From Symbiodinium natans (taxonomy: Eukaryota > Sar > Dinophyceae > Suessiales > Symbiodiniaceae): a DNA stretch of 64,000 nucleotides. Position 1 is the first letter of the stretch; the number at the start of each line of letters is the position of its first letter. The stretch spans positions 87,175 to 151,174 of the forward strand of contig CAJNDS010002284.1 of assembly GCA_905221605.1 (NCBI GenBank). Reading direction: 5' to 3'. The notes under the pieces were generated by a model, which saw only the letters and a program-made list of their open reading frames with translations, was not told the DNA's origin and ran no database searches. This document shows positions 53,780 to 64,000 of the stretch, in pieces. The position numbers were made by a program, and so were the translations under genes.

Positions 53780-53804
53780 CTTTCCTGGCCTCTGACAGCG
53801 ATTC

Positions 53805-54105
53805 CAAAAGGTTTAGGGTTTAGGGCTTAGGGCTTAGGGTTGAAAGTCTAGGGGTTTAGGGTTTAGGATTGAAAGTCTAGGGGTTTAGGGTTCAGGGATG
53901 CAACAAACCTGTTCTAAAGGATGTTGCTGCGTAGCGCGGGATAACTATGGAACCTACCTGCGGAACGCGCTCCCTAAACCCTAAACCCTAAACCCTAAAC
54001 CCTAAACCCCTAAACCCCTAAACCCCTAAACCCCTAAACCCCTAAACCCCTAAACCCCTAAACCCCTAAACCCCTAAACCCCTAAACCCTAAACCCTAAA
54101 CGCTC
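53805..54105. repeat. Telomere-like tracts of both orientations
   Basis: TTTAGGG-type units at 53.81-53.9 kb and (CCCTAAA)n then (CCCCTAAA)n at 53,972-54,100. From 54.1 to 54.75 kb I see no gene. Confidence 0.93.
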
Positions 54106-54757
54106 TTGCCTTACCGAGCCAAATGTCTCTTCACAACAAGAACGGGAGATCTTGATTGCAACGCTACGGCTGGGCGCCTGCAACGCAGCAGGGCCACGCG
54201 GGTTGCGCAGTTCGTGTTGCCCCCTAAGAACCGCCTAAGCCCTCAGCCCTAAGCCCAAAACCCTCAACCCCAAAGATGAAGGAGTTTAGGAGCTCACATG
54301 GTGACATCGCACGGCCGCGGGCACCGCACCGTCATGGGGCCCGCATGCGAAAATGCCTCACGGAGACTTAGTGAGTATAGGGGGCCGTCCCCTATTAACC
54401 GCACGTTTTAGGTTTTAGTGTTTAGGGGTTTGCAAAACCCTGGCCCTGACCATAAAGCGCTTCGCGCCGAATGCGCGCACTGCGGCTGCCTTGCCTCACT
54501 CCCGAACATGGGGTGCAGAGTTTCTATAAATCCATAGTTAGCAAGGTGTTTTGGTAGCTATTTCCACAATGGTACTACAAATGGACCAATTGTGCACCGA
54601 AAATGCTGGCAGCGACTCGCACATGCGAAGATCGCAAATCCTTTTGCGCACGTTGAGGCTTCTCTGTCATGCCGAGTCATGCCATAAAACGAAGCCCGAG
54701 AAAAACGAAGGGCAGATTGATGCCGGGTGGTTCCTCAGGAGCCCCCGGGTGGTGCCG

Positions 54758-54870
54758 CGTATGGGTGTTGATCAAAATTGCGAGCCCTTTTGGGTTCCAT
54801 ATCTTTGTGTACAATCCTCTGTGTTCTGGGTGGTTCAGGGTACCACAATTTCGATCAACCCCCAATATGG
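54758..54870. mobile_element. Short TIR element (MITE-like), ~113 bp
   Basis: The arms TATGGGTGTTGATCAAAATT and, inverted, ATATTGGGGGTTGATCGAAA match over about 21 bp and enclose about 65 bp that lacks coding sequence. No clear target duplication is visible. Confidence 0.55.
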
Positions 54871-54995
54871 GAGTCAGCGAGCTTCACAGCAGGATGCCTC
54901 GAAGAATCGTGAGCGATGAGTGCCACTTCGATCTTCAGTCCGGTCCGACTTGCAGCAACATAGAGACAGCCCCGTGAACCACGCAAAAGCTGGGC

Positions 54996-55169
54996 CTAGC
55001 TCCTGAGCAAAGATTTGCCATCCCCAGTTTTCGCCTGCTGACGCTCCGGTGAGGACTTCATTGACATGGCCAGCAAGCAGGCGTAGAGGCACTCGCAGCA
55101 GCTGCGGGCCACGCCGACGCAGCCGCAGCATGCTGCGAGGCAGTCCTTGGCGCTGCAGTCGTCCGCCAT
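54996..55169 (-). CDS. Small Cys-rich protein, 57 aa
   Basis: The Met at 55,169 begins MADDCSAKDCLAACCGCVGV then ARSCCECLYACLLAMSM, with ten Cys in the first 35 residues, and a basic C-terminus ending SLLRS. The start follows an in-frame stretch without convincing coding character, so I chose this Met. It could be palmitoylated or metal-binding. Another frame downstream (VNEVLTGASAGENWGWQIFA) is open, so the real product may be spliced into it. Confidence 0.45.
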   Translation of the reverse strand: MADDCSAKDCLAACCGCVGVARSCCECLYACLLAMSMKSSPERQQAKTGDGKSLLRS

Positions 55170-55554
55170 CTTGCGGGGGTTGCTTTGGGGGGTCAGCTTC
55201 CGGTCTTCTGACTTAAAGTGCTGCAGCTGAGCGAAAAGCATTCGAAGGCCGTCATGCTTCAGTCCCCCCCCCCCTTTCCCCGACTTATGACGCGTCATAT
55301 GTCAATAGCATGAGAAGCCCTAACGAAGCCCCTAGAAGTCCTCCAGAAAATTGCCTTTGCCCCACAGACAGCCCTTCTCCAATGTTGCGGGAGGCGTTGA
55401 GAGATCTACTTGCTGGCACAGTCCCTCTTGTGCAATTTTTCAGTAGGTTAGTCAAAGCCTAGCTAGGAGCTTTTGGATTTTAAGCTTTGGCTCTAGTACT
55501 TTAGGGTTTAGGCGCAAGGCTGTCGCATAAAAGGCGCCTTGATTTCCTGTCAAA

Positions 55555-55632
55555 AAAGACACTCGCGAGAGCACGTGGACAACTGCGTGTCGCCTTACCT
55601 CGCCTTCTCGTCGCTGTTGCAGCTGTTCGGGG
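55555..55632 (+). CDS. Possible plus-strand exon
   Basis: The frame reads REHVDNCVSPYLAFSSLLQL then FG, with almost all codons ending in G or C, next to TTCAGGGTT-type tracts. No partner exon identified. From 55.65 to 56.9 kb I see only repeats. Confidence 0.3.
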
Positions 55633-56127
55633 TTCAGGGTTCAGAGTTCATGGTTCAGGGTTTAGGTGTGTCCAGAGTTTAGGCTTTAAGGCCTTGCGGG
55701 TTGTGGGCTTAAGGGTGACAATGGGACCATTCAAGGTCCATTGAGGAGTCTGCGGTAGCCTTCTTCGTGCCAGGGCTTTTGCCGGCAGGACAGAGATGTA
55801 CTCTCTCCCATTTATCAAGCCGAGATGCTAATCTCCTCCTTCAACTCCCTACCCTAAAAACCAAAGCCCTTCACTCCCAAAAAGCCCTTGCGACCATCCG
55901 ATCCCGGCCTCGCGCCACACCCGGGAAGCATGGGCTGATCTGGGCGGTTTCGGGGTTGAAGTGCTTTGTAGGAATTTAGGAATTTCGGATAATTTCGGGG
56001 CTTGCGGAGTCTAGGGGCTCAGGGTCTGGAGCTCGAGCGCGGTTTAAGTGCTTCGTCCAGAGCAAAGACCTCCTCATCCGAAACTGCCCCGAGCTCAAGA
56101 ACCCTACAAATTGTCACTTCTCAAAAT

Positions 56128-56218
56128 GACGGTCCCTTTTTGGGTACCCTATATTCGAGGGGCCGCCTTTTTATAAGGACCTCAGAAGGGAACATATTTT
56201 GGGAAGTGTCCAAAGAAA
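56128..56218. repeat. GGTACC-type element, diverged
   Basis: Contains AAAATGACGGTCCC, TTTTTGGGTACCCTATATTC, TTTTTATAAGGACC and AACATATTTTGGG in family order. Confidence 0.5.
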
Positions 56219-56424
56219 GATTTGGGGCGGGGAGGCGGTCACACCACCCAGGGACATGAACCCAGAGTCTAGGAAAAGCTTGCCAGGAGCACTCCCATAC
56301 TTGAGAGGTTGAGGGTTTAGGGTCCCCACCATGCAGCACATGCAGAACCGGTTTAGGGTTTAGGGTTGCTGGTTCAGGGTTTTAGGGTTTATCAGCGTTT
56401 TCCGGCTTTGCTGTCGCAAAGCCG

Positions 56425-56650
56425 GGTTTAGGGTTTAGGGTTTAGGGTTTAGGGTTTAGGGTTTAGGGTTTAGGGTTTAGGGTTTAGGGTTTAGGGTTTA
56501 GGGTTTAGGGTTTAGGGTTTAGGGTTTAGGGTTTAGGGTTTAGGGTTTAGGGTTTAGGGGGTTTAGGGTTTAGGGTTTAGGGTTTAGGGTTTAGGGTTTA
56601 GGGTTTAGGGTTTAGGGTTTAGGGTTTAGGGTTTAGGGTTTAGGGTTTAG
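56425..56650. repeat. (TTTAGGG)n interstitial telomere-like array
   Basis: About 32 near-perfect TTTAGGG units, the longest in the window, with one GGGGGTTTAGGG interruption. Confidence 0.98.
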
Positions 56651-57252
56651 AGAAACAGTCTCCTCATGCCGAGGGGCCGGGGGCCATTGCACAAGGGGGA
56701 AGCCTTGGCAATTGAGACCCTGAACCACCATGCGGCTGCCAGAAGCACAGACAAAGCGATGTCAGAACACTGTCAGACCAGGATCTGACTTTCCCCGCTT
56801 TGAAAAGGGGGCGGCTAGGGTCTTGAGTGGCTAGAACCCTGCTGCATTTCAGCCATATCGTAAAAGTCTTCAGGGCTACTTGGGTTATCTTGATTTTGCC
56901 AAAAAGTTCGCAACCCTGTTTTTAAGATACCGTACGCTTCGAACACATTACAGGAGCCTCAATTGCATACCACTTGCATACCCATCAAACCCTTCTACAG
57001 ACATAGTTGCTGCCTGCAATATGAAGCCTGAACACTCAATTCTGAGACGTGTGCGGCTGCTGCGGGGTTTGGGGCTGGAATCCATGCCAACTGCTCGACC
57101 GTACTCTTTGGCAAAAAACATGGGGGTCATTTTGGAAGCCGTAAGCTTAGCCCCACGAAAAGAGAGGCGTGAGCAATAACACTGACTCAGAGCAAGGCTT
57201 GGGCATCGGTGACAATTTGAAGGGCGTGGAAGGCGTGGTCCTCGTAAGGCAT

Positions 57253-57529
57253 TATGAGCCAAGTGGAACCTCGAGGAGCGGGATTTGAATGGCCAGATGC
57301 ACGACGCCTGAGTTGGCAAGGTAGAAAAGGTCCGTCGGTCAAGCTGTTTGTAGCACCAAGTGTGGACTTGGGCCTTGCCAGGTTCGCTAGCATGCAGCAG
57401 AGCATCCTTGAGGCGGAGCTTGCTGGCTGGCAGCCTGGAAGCCCTCACATCGTTCATCGGTGTCGGAGGAAGTCCGGCATAGGTTGCAAAGTAGCATGCA
57501 GTAGCTGTCTCACTGGAAGGATGGACTAA
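57253..57529 (+). CDS. Uncertain plus ORF
   Basis: A 91-codon frame reads MSQVEPRGAGFEWPDARRLS, KLFVAPSVDLGLARFASMQQ, SILEAELAGWQPG. A minus frame is also open (LIMPYEDHAFHALQIVTDAQ). No domain recognised. A second plus frame at 57,613-57,939 (MATRTYRCEPHSSNVT...) is similar in quality. Confidence 0.25.
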
Positions 57530-57959
57530 GAATTCTGCTAGATGAACGGCAGGCCTAAGGTAGAACGTGCCACACCTTGATCAAGCAGCCTGTTCACTTG
57601 AAAGGTTTGGAGATGGCAACTCGGACGTATCGTTGTGAGCCCCACTCCTCGAACGTTACGGAAAGCTGCCATATGTTGCATGTTATCCCTTCGGGCCAGT
57701 TTTCGCAAGCAAACGATATTCTTGAAGATTCTTCGAGTTGCCACTGGTGTGCAGCACAGGTTGTGCCGCTTGGCAAGGTGAAAAAGGTGAAACTCTGCGC
57801 AGGGGGCACTGGCCTTGCGAGCCCAGCGCCGGCAAGTGCATGGAGAGGCTGCTCCACTGTTAGTTTTGGTGGGGCGCAGCAAAGCAAACGAACCCTGTTA
57901 ATTCGAGCCTGCTTGCTGTCCGCCTCTGTGCGAAAGTAGCCCGGTTCTTTAAAATCGCG

Positions 57960-58770
57960 GTCCGGGATTCTCTAGATCTAGTGGTCGGACTGAGTGCAGC
58001 TGCTGATGGATTCTTGACTCAGAGAATTAAGATACTACCTTCGAAGATTCGACGCTCGAGCTGGGGAAAATGGGGTGAAGGGGGCCTGCCGCAAGAACTG
58101 AATTTCTTGACTTATAAGCCACACAGCTGATGAATCCTGAATCCAGCAGTGCCTCTTGCGCATTGTAGCTGTCGCGAGCTGCAGGCTCCGGTGTCTTTAC
58201 GACCCATCACGGGTTCCTGGAAATCTGGAAAACTTGCGCAACTACGGGTACTATAATTACGAAGTCCTCACACTGCATCACAGATCGCAGAGCGGAGTGA
58301 TCTCCTGCAAGGGCACGCAAGTATCATCAAATGTCCATGCTATCGGTGTTTCACACCCGAGAACTAGACAATCGAAGGAATGGGAAGAGGTGTGATCGAG
58401 GGCCCCGATTTTAGGTCTGGCTAGGTTGTGGCAGTGCCAGGCAAAAGGTCACACAAAATCCCAATTCTTGCAAGTAAGCACTCCAGTTTCATGATTGAAC
58501 AATTAAAAGGTTAAAGATGTCAGTCGCGCAATATCGAACACATCTGCTCCTTCTCCTTCGGTAGCTCAAGGATCTCAAGCGAGCCCGGCAAATGGGGCCC
58601 TGGCGGATTGGTTCGAACATATCCCGAACTTGAGCACCTGTTTTTGCCCTTAACGGGAAGGCGCGCAAAAACCCTCAATCACGAGATCCAGTGAGATTCC
58701 ACGGCGCTGCTGCGGTAGGGCTTTGCTCTGCTCATAAGGAGCGTTAGGAGAGTCAGCGAGAAGTTTGTGC
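57960..58770. other. No supported gene
   Basis: Only short frames. No repeat or RNA gene recognised. Likewise 58.8-59.25 kb, despite a 166-codon plus frame of poor composition. Confidence 0.5.
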
Positions 58771-59264
58771 TGAAAACAATTCAACTCACTGCAGAGCTGG
58801 CAACAGCCTGCGGTGCCTCTTCAACCTTCCCTCGTGCGAGGGAACGGTCATGCGATCACCTCAAAAGCACATCAGGAGGCCAAAGGGGTCGCGGGGAAAA
58901 GCCTGAGCTCAGCACAGCAGGATCGAGGCAGCAGGAGAAGATGCCACAGGTCCATTCGTTCACGGCGCCTAGGGCCTGACGATGTCAACCAAAAAGCAAG
59001 GCCCCACACACTCTTACCCCGAAACTGTTCAAACTGCACAAACTGCACAAATGGCAGCCCTAGACTCCCCAAATTGGCCTGCAACTTCAAGGAGGTCCAG
59101 ACGGCATCCACCTCTCGGCTCGAAATGTCGCACGGGAAAGGTCGAATAAAACCTTTCTCCCGCGGGGCAAATCCCCCGCGTTCTGCGCCTGCGCTCGGCG
59201 ACGGCGCTGTGTCTGCAGCAGGGCGCAGAACTTACTCAAAGAGATTGGGAACAGCTAAAGCCAA

Positions 59265-59380
59265 GCACCCCCTGCCTCTTTCAAGGCAGCGATCTCTTGC
59301 TGAATCTGCCTGATTCTTGCCTGGGCCGCCTCTTCCGACAGAGCCATGGCGAGAGATTGCAAGGTCGCAAGCAGCTAAGC
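59265..59380 (-). CDS. Gene D exon 2, coiled coil
   Basis: After tgcttag| the frame reads LLATLQSLAMALSEEAAQAR then IRQIQQEIAALKEAGG, a clear heptad coiled coil, before a stop. It repeats the LATLQ string at the end of the exon near 59.9 kb. If used alone, it could instead start at the internal Met at 59,347. A GC donor (aaagag|GCAGGG) is possible. Confidence 0.5.
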
Positions 59381-59899
59381 AACCGCAGTGAGGGGGCTCT
59401 CCACCTCTGATTGTTTCACTGCGTCTCACAGAGTCTCTCAAAATTCCGAGAGCCATCAGGGCGACGGCGAAGGATCACGACTTCACGTCAGGCTCAGCCC
59501 GAAGGAAACAGAAAACCAGCAAAAAAGCTACGACACTGCAGCACTCTGAGTTGGGGGGTGTTGGCTTCACTCGGTAGCAGAGAAGAGAATTTGCACGCCA
59601 TTCTCACGGTGCGGCGATGCGGGGGTCTGCAAGTAGCCTTCCGCGTTTCCTGGAACGCTATGCTAAGCGAGATGGAATGCTACTGCACCACCTCATCGTC
59701 GGCAACGGCCGTTGTGCAGGTACAGCAGCCGAAACGACCTCCAAGAGCAGTTCAAATCAGGAGCCGAACACGCCGAAGATGCAAACAACGCAAACAACGC
59801 AGATGGCCTGGGAAGAAAGAGCTTGCGTCAATGCTCACACCGAATATGATAAAACTCCAACCTCTGGAAATGCATCCGAACAACATGTGGGAAGAGGCG

Positions 59900-60065
59900 C
59901 CCAAAACTCATTGGCCATCTGGAGTGTGGCCAAGCTGCTTGCAGCTTGCTGCTCCTGCTGCAGTTCCCTTTCCATCCACTCAAGCGCTTGAGCGGTTTGC
60001 GGCGTCGCGACCTTGGTGGCCGCAAGCGGACGTCGGCGCTTGCTGCTGGGTGTGTTGTAAGACAT
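59900..60065 (-). CDS. Gene D exon 1
   Basis: Met at 60,065 begins MSYNTPSSKRRRPLAATKVA, then TPQTAQALEWMERELQQEQQ and AASSLATLQMANEF. The basic SSKRRRP cluster near the N-terminus is a possible nuclear localisation signal. The rest is a predicted coiled coil. No named family. Later exons, other than the one near 59.3 kb, are not identified. Confidence 0.5.
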
Positions 60066-60133
60066 TGTCTAAGCCGGAGTCAGCCGCAGCAGCTTGACTC
60101 AGGCAATCAGGATTGACCACAGGTAAGCCTCCA

Positions 60134-60205
60134 TGTCCGACAAACTCACGTTGCCGCGAACGAACCCGCCGTGCGAGAGGCCTGGACTTGGAAGAGCCTG
60201 AGCCG
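60134..60205 (+). CDS. Possible divergent small frame
   Basis: ATG at 60,134 begins MSDKLTLPRTNPPCERPGLG and stops after 22 codons. It is 68 bp from the divergent start of gene D. It may be a first exon or nothing. The larger open frames at 60.15-60.96 kb on both strands lack motifs. Confidence 0.2.
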
Positions 60206-60948
60206 GATCCTCAAGCTCATTGGCCCGAGCGCCTTCTTTCGTGTGCTCTGAGGACTTTCAACACGGAAGTGGCAAGACACGCGAGCTGACACCGCGCTTA
60301 CCCTGGCCTGGAACTGGCGAGTCATCCAGCGAAATGTCGACTGCAACCGCCTGCCAGAACCACACAACACATCCAAGCACAACGCACGCGCCGCGCCGCG
60401 TGATTTTGCCAGGAGCAACGTTTTGCCTTCGCGTACGCGGCCAAGGACACCACGACAATCGCAAACAATGCGATCATGCGCCAACACAAGCAGAAGTTCA
60501 GCAATTGCCCTGGCAACGCTGCCTAACAACACATGTGAAAGTGACCGAGGCTGAGCCGACAGATACAGTAAAGCGCCGGAAGCACATCTTCGGACAAGTG
60601 CCGACCGCCTGTCGACACTTGTCAGAAACTGCAGCAAACAAAACACTGCGAACCAGTCTCACAATGACATTCCCACTCTGCGAGCTGTTCTCAAAGAGAC
60701 CAACTCAGATGGTTGTACAGAGACCAACTCAGATGGTTGTACATGGTTCTTCACTCAACTTGCTGTTCGTGCAGGGCCACTTCGACACATGTAGGGAGTC
60801 CAGATCTAGAAACCCGGGGTTGCGCAGTTTCAAGGGGCCCTGGCCCTGGACAAGAAACCTCTATACACAGGGTGGACAAGGAGCGCCTGAGACGCAACAC
60901 TTCGTGCACATCCCGCTTCCAGGCGACGAGTGGCTTTTTTTGGATGTT

Positions 60949-61030
60949 CCCCCCTTATGCTAACAGTCCTTAATAGGGATTCTAGTAGCCCTACTAGAAT
61001 CCAAACTAAGGACTGTTAGTATAAGGGGGG
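60949..61030. mobile_element. 82-bp near-perfect palindromic element
   Basis: The arms CCCCCCTTATGCTAACAGTC and (inverted) CCCCCCTTATACTAACAGTC continue for 40 bp with few mismatches, and leave only two unpaired bases (CC) at the centre, ATTCTAGTAG|CC|CTACTAGAAT. This is a foldback MITE-like structure. Confidence 0.8.
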
Positions 61031-61179
61031 ATCATCCCAGGGCATGTTTGCTTTTTCGGTCACCCGCCACAGTTGGAGAAGCCGAGTCTTCTCCAGTTCC
61101 CACAGGGAACGCCTCCGCTGAGGCTGAAACGGAAACAAGAAACAAGCAGAAGGTCACGACGACAGATCAACAATACACA

Positions 61180-62470
61180 GGTGTGTGTGTGTATGTATAT
61201 ATATATCATATATATATGCATATACACATAATCACAATATACGAAATCACAGAACGTAACGGAATGTGTAGTGCAAAACATAATACGCAATGTGTGATGA
61301 TTCTTTGAAGCTGGTTCCTCATGTCCAAGAGTTTGTTACTTCTACTCCCTGAACCTGAGGGTGGCCAGATCGGAAAAAAATAGGCCGCGAGGGAGGCTGA
61401 AAAGTTGCGAATCTCTTGAGTACCTGACTTTGCAAGTGGCTAAACTCCACCGTGAATACAGAGGCGGTATATCACGTATAGTGTGTATTGCCCGTGTTTG
61501 TACACACGCATTTTTTGCTTACGGGTTTGGAAACGCGCCCGACGCGCCGCGTGACCTTCTGCCTTCAAGAGTTCTGAAAACTGCGGAACCGCGCAAGATT
61601 CAAAGATTCAAAAGGCGGCTGCTCTTGGGAGCCCCAAGAGGCGGCCACTTGGGAGGCACCCTCGGCAGTCCGTCAGGCTTCCAACTTGCGCATGGCGCAA
61701 GGGGCTCGTAAGGCCGATAGGTTTAGGGTTTAAGGTTCAAGGTTTCGGGCTGAACGGTGGAGGGTTGTAGGGGCTTGACTGTTGGGTGCCCGGAAGGAAG
61801 CCGAGGGCGTAGGAGCTCTGAACACGCAGAGCCCTGCTAGTCTGTACAGTCGATGGCCAGCCGTTCCAGGTGGGTTCAAGGCTCGAAAAGGGCTCAGGGT
61901 CCCCACCTCACATCTAGGTCACATGACTCGGAACGTCAGTTGTTGTACTTGTAGTCACAATTTCGGGCCCTACCTCTATTTCGGGGCGCCCCTCTCTGAA
62001 AGCAACACCCTACCCGTCGGCCGTCCGTCGTGCCCGGCCCGCCAAGGCCAAGCACCAAAACTTCGAGGCATTTCAACCTGTACAACGGCCTCCTTTTCTG
62101 TTGGGAACACCAGCAACCCCCCCCCACCGACCCCCTCCCATAACCCCCCTTACTTCCAGACCACAGAAAAACCCACAAAGAAAGCAGGCAAGCCAGACCC
62201 TCTCAGACTTGGAAAGAAGACCCCCCACTTCCGGTGGACGGGCGCCGGACCTCCGGGATGCGCCGGGATGGGCTCAGGAAGGCAAAAGGATGAATTCGCA
62301 GAGTTCTTCGGGAGTTCACGGGCTCATTCGGAAGAGTCAAGACGTCGCGCAATGAACACCCTGAAAATTCCACCTCTGCCGGGCCGGGGGCCGGGGGCAA
62401 CCAAACACCATCGCTCCATCAAGATGAGCAAAAACACAGTGATGTTGCAAAGATGATGATCACCTACATG
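61180..62470. other. No supported gene
   Basis: A TATA microsatellite at 61,190-61,225 and short frames without clear motifs, including a 224-codon plus frame at 61,782-62,456 with irregular composition. Confidence 0.45.
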
Positions 62471-62984
62471 CCAAACACTAAACCCTAAACCCTAAACACT
62501 AAGCCCGAAAGCCATCCTGGGACTCACAGGGCTTAGGGCACCCTGAACCCCAAGGAAAGAACACAAACGCCCTAAACCTCCTAAGCCGCCCCGAACGACC
62601 CTTTGAGGGCGGCCTGGTGTTGCGCCTCGTGGCCTTTGGGCCAAGGCGAGAAGAGCCAGAGGATCGCCTTCCCGAGGACCGCAGCGTCACCGGAACCCCC
62701 TTCTCAACTCCACAGGCCAACTCCCTGAGCCCCAGTCGACCCATCATAAGTAGAAGTATGACCCACAAGAAAAGCCCCTTAAGTACCCTAGTAGGGCTAG
62801 AATTTGGGTTCTATAAGTACAGCTTTAACTGGGTCACGAAGTACCATATGAACCTCCAAGCAAGCCGAAGTCCCCCAACCCTGAATCCTCTCCCCAATGG
62901 CCAGGACGTCAGCCAGGAAAGGCAGGGCCGGCAGCAGGCTTGCCTCGCCTCAAGGCTTTCAGCGGGTTTAGGGGAGGGTTTGGG

Positions 62985-63120
62985 GTTAGGGTTTAGGGTT
63001 TAGGGTTTAGGGTTTAGGGTTTAGGGTTTAGGGTTTAGGGTTTAGGGTTTAGGGCTTAGGGCTTAGGGCTTATAGGGTTTAGGGCTTAGGTTTAGGGTTT
63101 AGCGTTTAGGGTTTAGGGTT
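62985..63120. repeat. (TTTAGGG)n telomere-like array with variants
   Basis: About ten TTTAGGG units, then CTTAGGG and TTTAGCG variants. An open plus stretch at 62.6-62.7 kb (LVLRLVAFGPRREEPEDRLP) could be a small exon but is unsupported. Confidence 0.93.
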
Positions 63121-63304
63121 CCAGCTAACAAAACTTAGCCCAGCTCGAAGTAGGGACCACGGTTCTGCGTTCCTTTGCGTTGGTTTATCTTGGGTCCAAG
63201 TCCAAGCTTGTGAGCTCTACCCAGATGCGTCGCTGTCGCTCCCTAAACCCCAAACCCTAAACCCCAAACCCTAAATCCTGAACCCCCACCCCCCCCAGTG
63301 AGGC

Positions 63305-63418
63305 TAGAGCCCTTCGAGTCACTGGTGGCTGCCAGGGCGTAGGCGAAGGTGGACCAGCAAATTCCGACCAGGCCAAGCTCCAGGGGCACCTTCAGTGGGC
63401 TGACGATCAGGTTGAGGG
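63305..63418 (-). CDS. Possible exon with a membrane helix
   Basis: The minus frame reads LIVSPLKVPLELGLVGICWS then TFAYALAATSDSKGS, with G/C-rich third positions and a hydrophobic core (LGLVGICWSTFAYALAA). The rest of its gene may lie beyond the window edge or be unrecognised. Confidence 0.4.
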
Positions 63419-63675
63419 TTTGGGGTTTGGGGTTTAGGGTTTAGGCATTGGGGTTTAGGGTTTGGGGGTTTAGGGTTGAGGCTTTGGGCTTTGGAATTTC
63501 GAGTTTTAGGCTGTAGGTTGGGGCGGGGAGGGGGAATGGTGGGTGGAAGATGTCAGGGTTTTGGGTGGAATCCTGCTCTCGTCACCCTAAACCCCTGAAC
63601 CCCAGAACCCTAAAGCAATCCCAAGCCCTGAGGGCCCCTCTCGAAGCCCTGAACCCAAAAAAACTTAGGGCTTGA

Positions 63676-63795
63676 GGGGGTATAGCCCCTAACTGGGGAT
63701 TTCCGAAAGTAGAGGTACCCTTTGTGGGGGTCCCTTTCAGGGGATTCTATTCTATTTGGGGTATAAAAGGTGTACCCGTAATTTGGGACATGCCC
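63676..63795. repeat. GGTACC-type element
   Basis: Plus-strand order: ATTTCCGAAAGTAGAGGTAC, CCTTTGTGGGGGTCCC, GGGGATTCTATTC, TATTTGGGGTATAAAAGGTG, TACCCGTAATTTGGG. Confidence 0.6.
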
Positions 63796-64000
63796 AACTT
63801 TCTTGAAAAGTCTGGGCACCAGGATGGCCACCAGCAGCGCGCGAGCACGGAGGAGTCGGTACCTCGGCATGGCGCATTCAGGGCCCCTTACGGCTTTCTT
63901 CGGGTTGAGGATTTCATCGGGCTTCGTGGGGTTTCATAAGGCTTACGGGTTTATCGGGGGTTTTTATTAGGGTTTCTGAGGATTTCATGAGGGCTTCTGC

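Noticed and set aside
60146-60963. Open frames of 166 and 247 codons on opposite strands
   Set aside because: No domain motif, coding composition irregular, includes a short direct repeat (CAACTCAGATGGTTGTACA) and runs into the palindromic element.

Overview
The window looks like dinoflagellate nuclear DNA, most likely Symbiodiniaceae or another suessialean. The reasons are: TTTAGGG/CCCTAAA telomere-type repeats scattered inside the sequence; very short exons in long junk-rich introns; a GT donor in one gene copy where its paralogue has GC; nearly every recognisable coding segment on the minus strand; and protein types expanded in that group (DUF4116-like 25-residue repeats, RCC1-like repeats, and a C-terminal FVSHYWG...WCLFEL domain). 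There is no bacterial-style gene organisation. Products are inferred by eye and exon ends are approximate (about 10-20 bp) unless a junction is stated.

Region 1 (0.2-20.6 kb, minus strand). About 40 short coding islands, nearly all on the minus strand, lie between telomere-like tracts, microsatellites and a family of ~100-bp quasi-palindromic elements. They start with a signal peptide (20.6 kb) and end with a transmembrane segment plus basic tail (0.2-0.4 kb). I read them as one very intron-rich gene for a type I membrane protein. The N-terminal part is Ala-rich and repetitive, the middle is beta-rich, and the C-terminal half has at least seven copies of a module (DFNAW..., IQLGEWRLG...HFSISHK, TAQIFRSDGTLHPGPR) split over two or three exons.

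Region 2 (20.6-32.5 kb). No convincing gene. It stacks different repeats: a purine/pyrimidine-skewed region with a 100-N gap, a ~1.2-1.5-kb tandem duplication holding arrays of an 87-bp hairpin unit, a ~55-bp palindromic repeat, a 16-bp palindrome cluster, and a ~400-bp higher-order satellite made of nested palindromes.

Region 3 (32.5-51.3 kb). Two diverged copies of a receptor-like gene B (signal peptide, Cys-rich ectodomain, transmembrane segments, C-terminal TIR-like domain) flank an intronless DUF4116-like gene. Copy 1 (32.6-36.9 kb) has ectodomain lesions. Copy 2 (46.4-51.1 kb) has an open ectodomain and carries a 112-bp TIR element with a 3-bp target duplication that forms a perfect GT-AG intron. 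This looks like a recent intron gain.

Region 4 (51.5-64 kb). An RCC1-like gene with decayed extra repeats, a small Cys-rich protein, the start of a coiled-coil gene, two short inverted-repeat elements, long telomere-like arrays and several uncertain exons.
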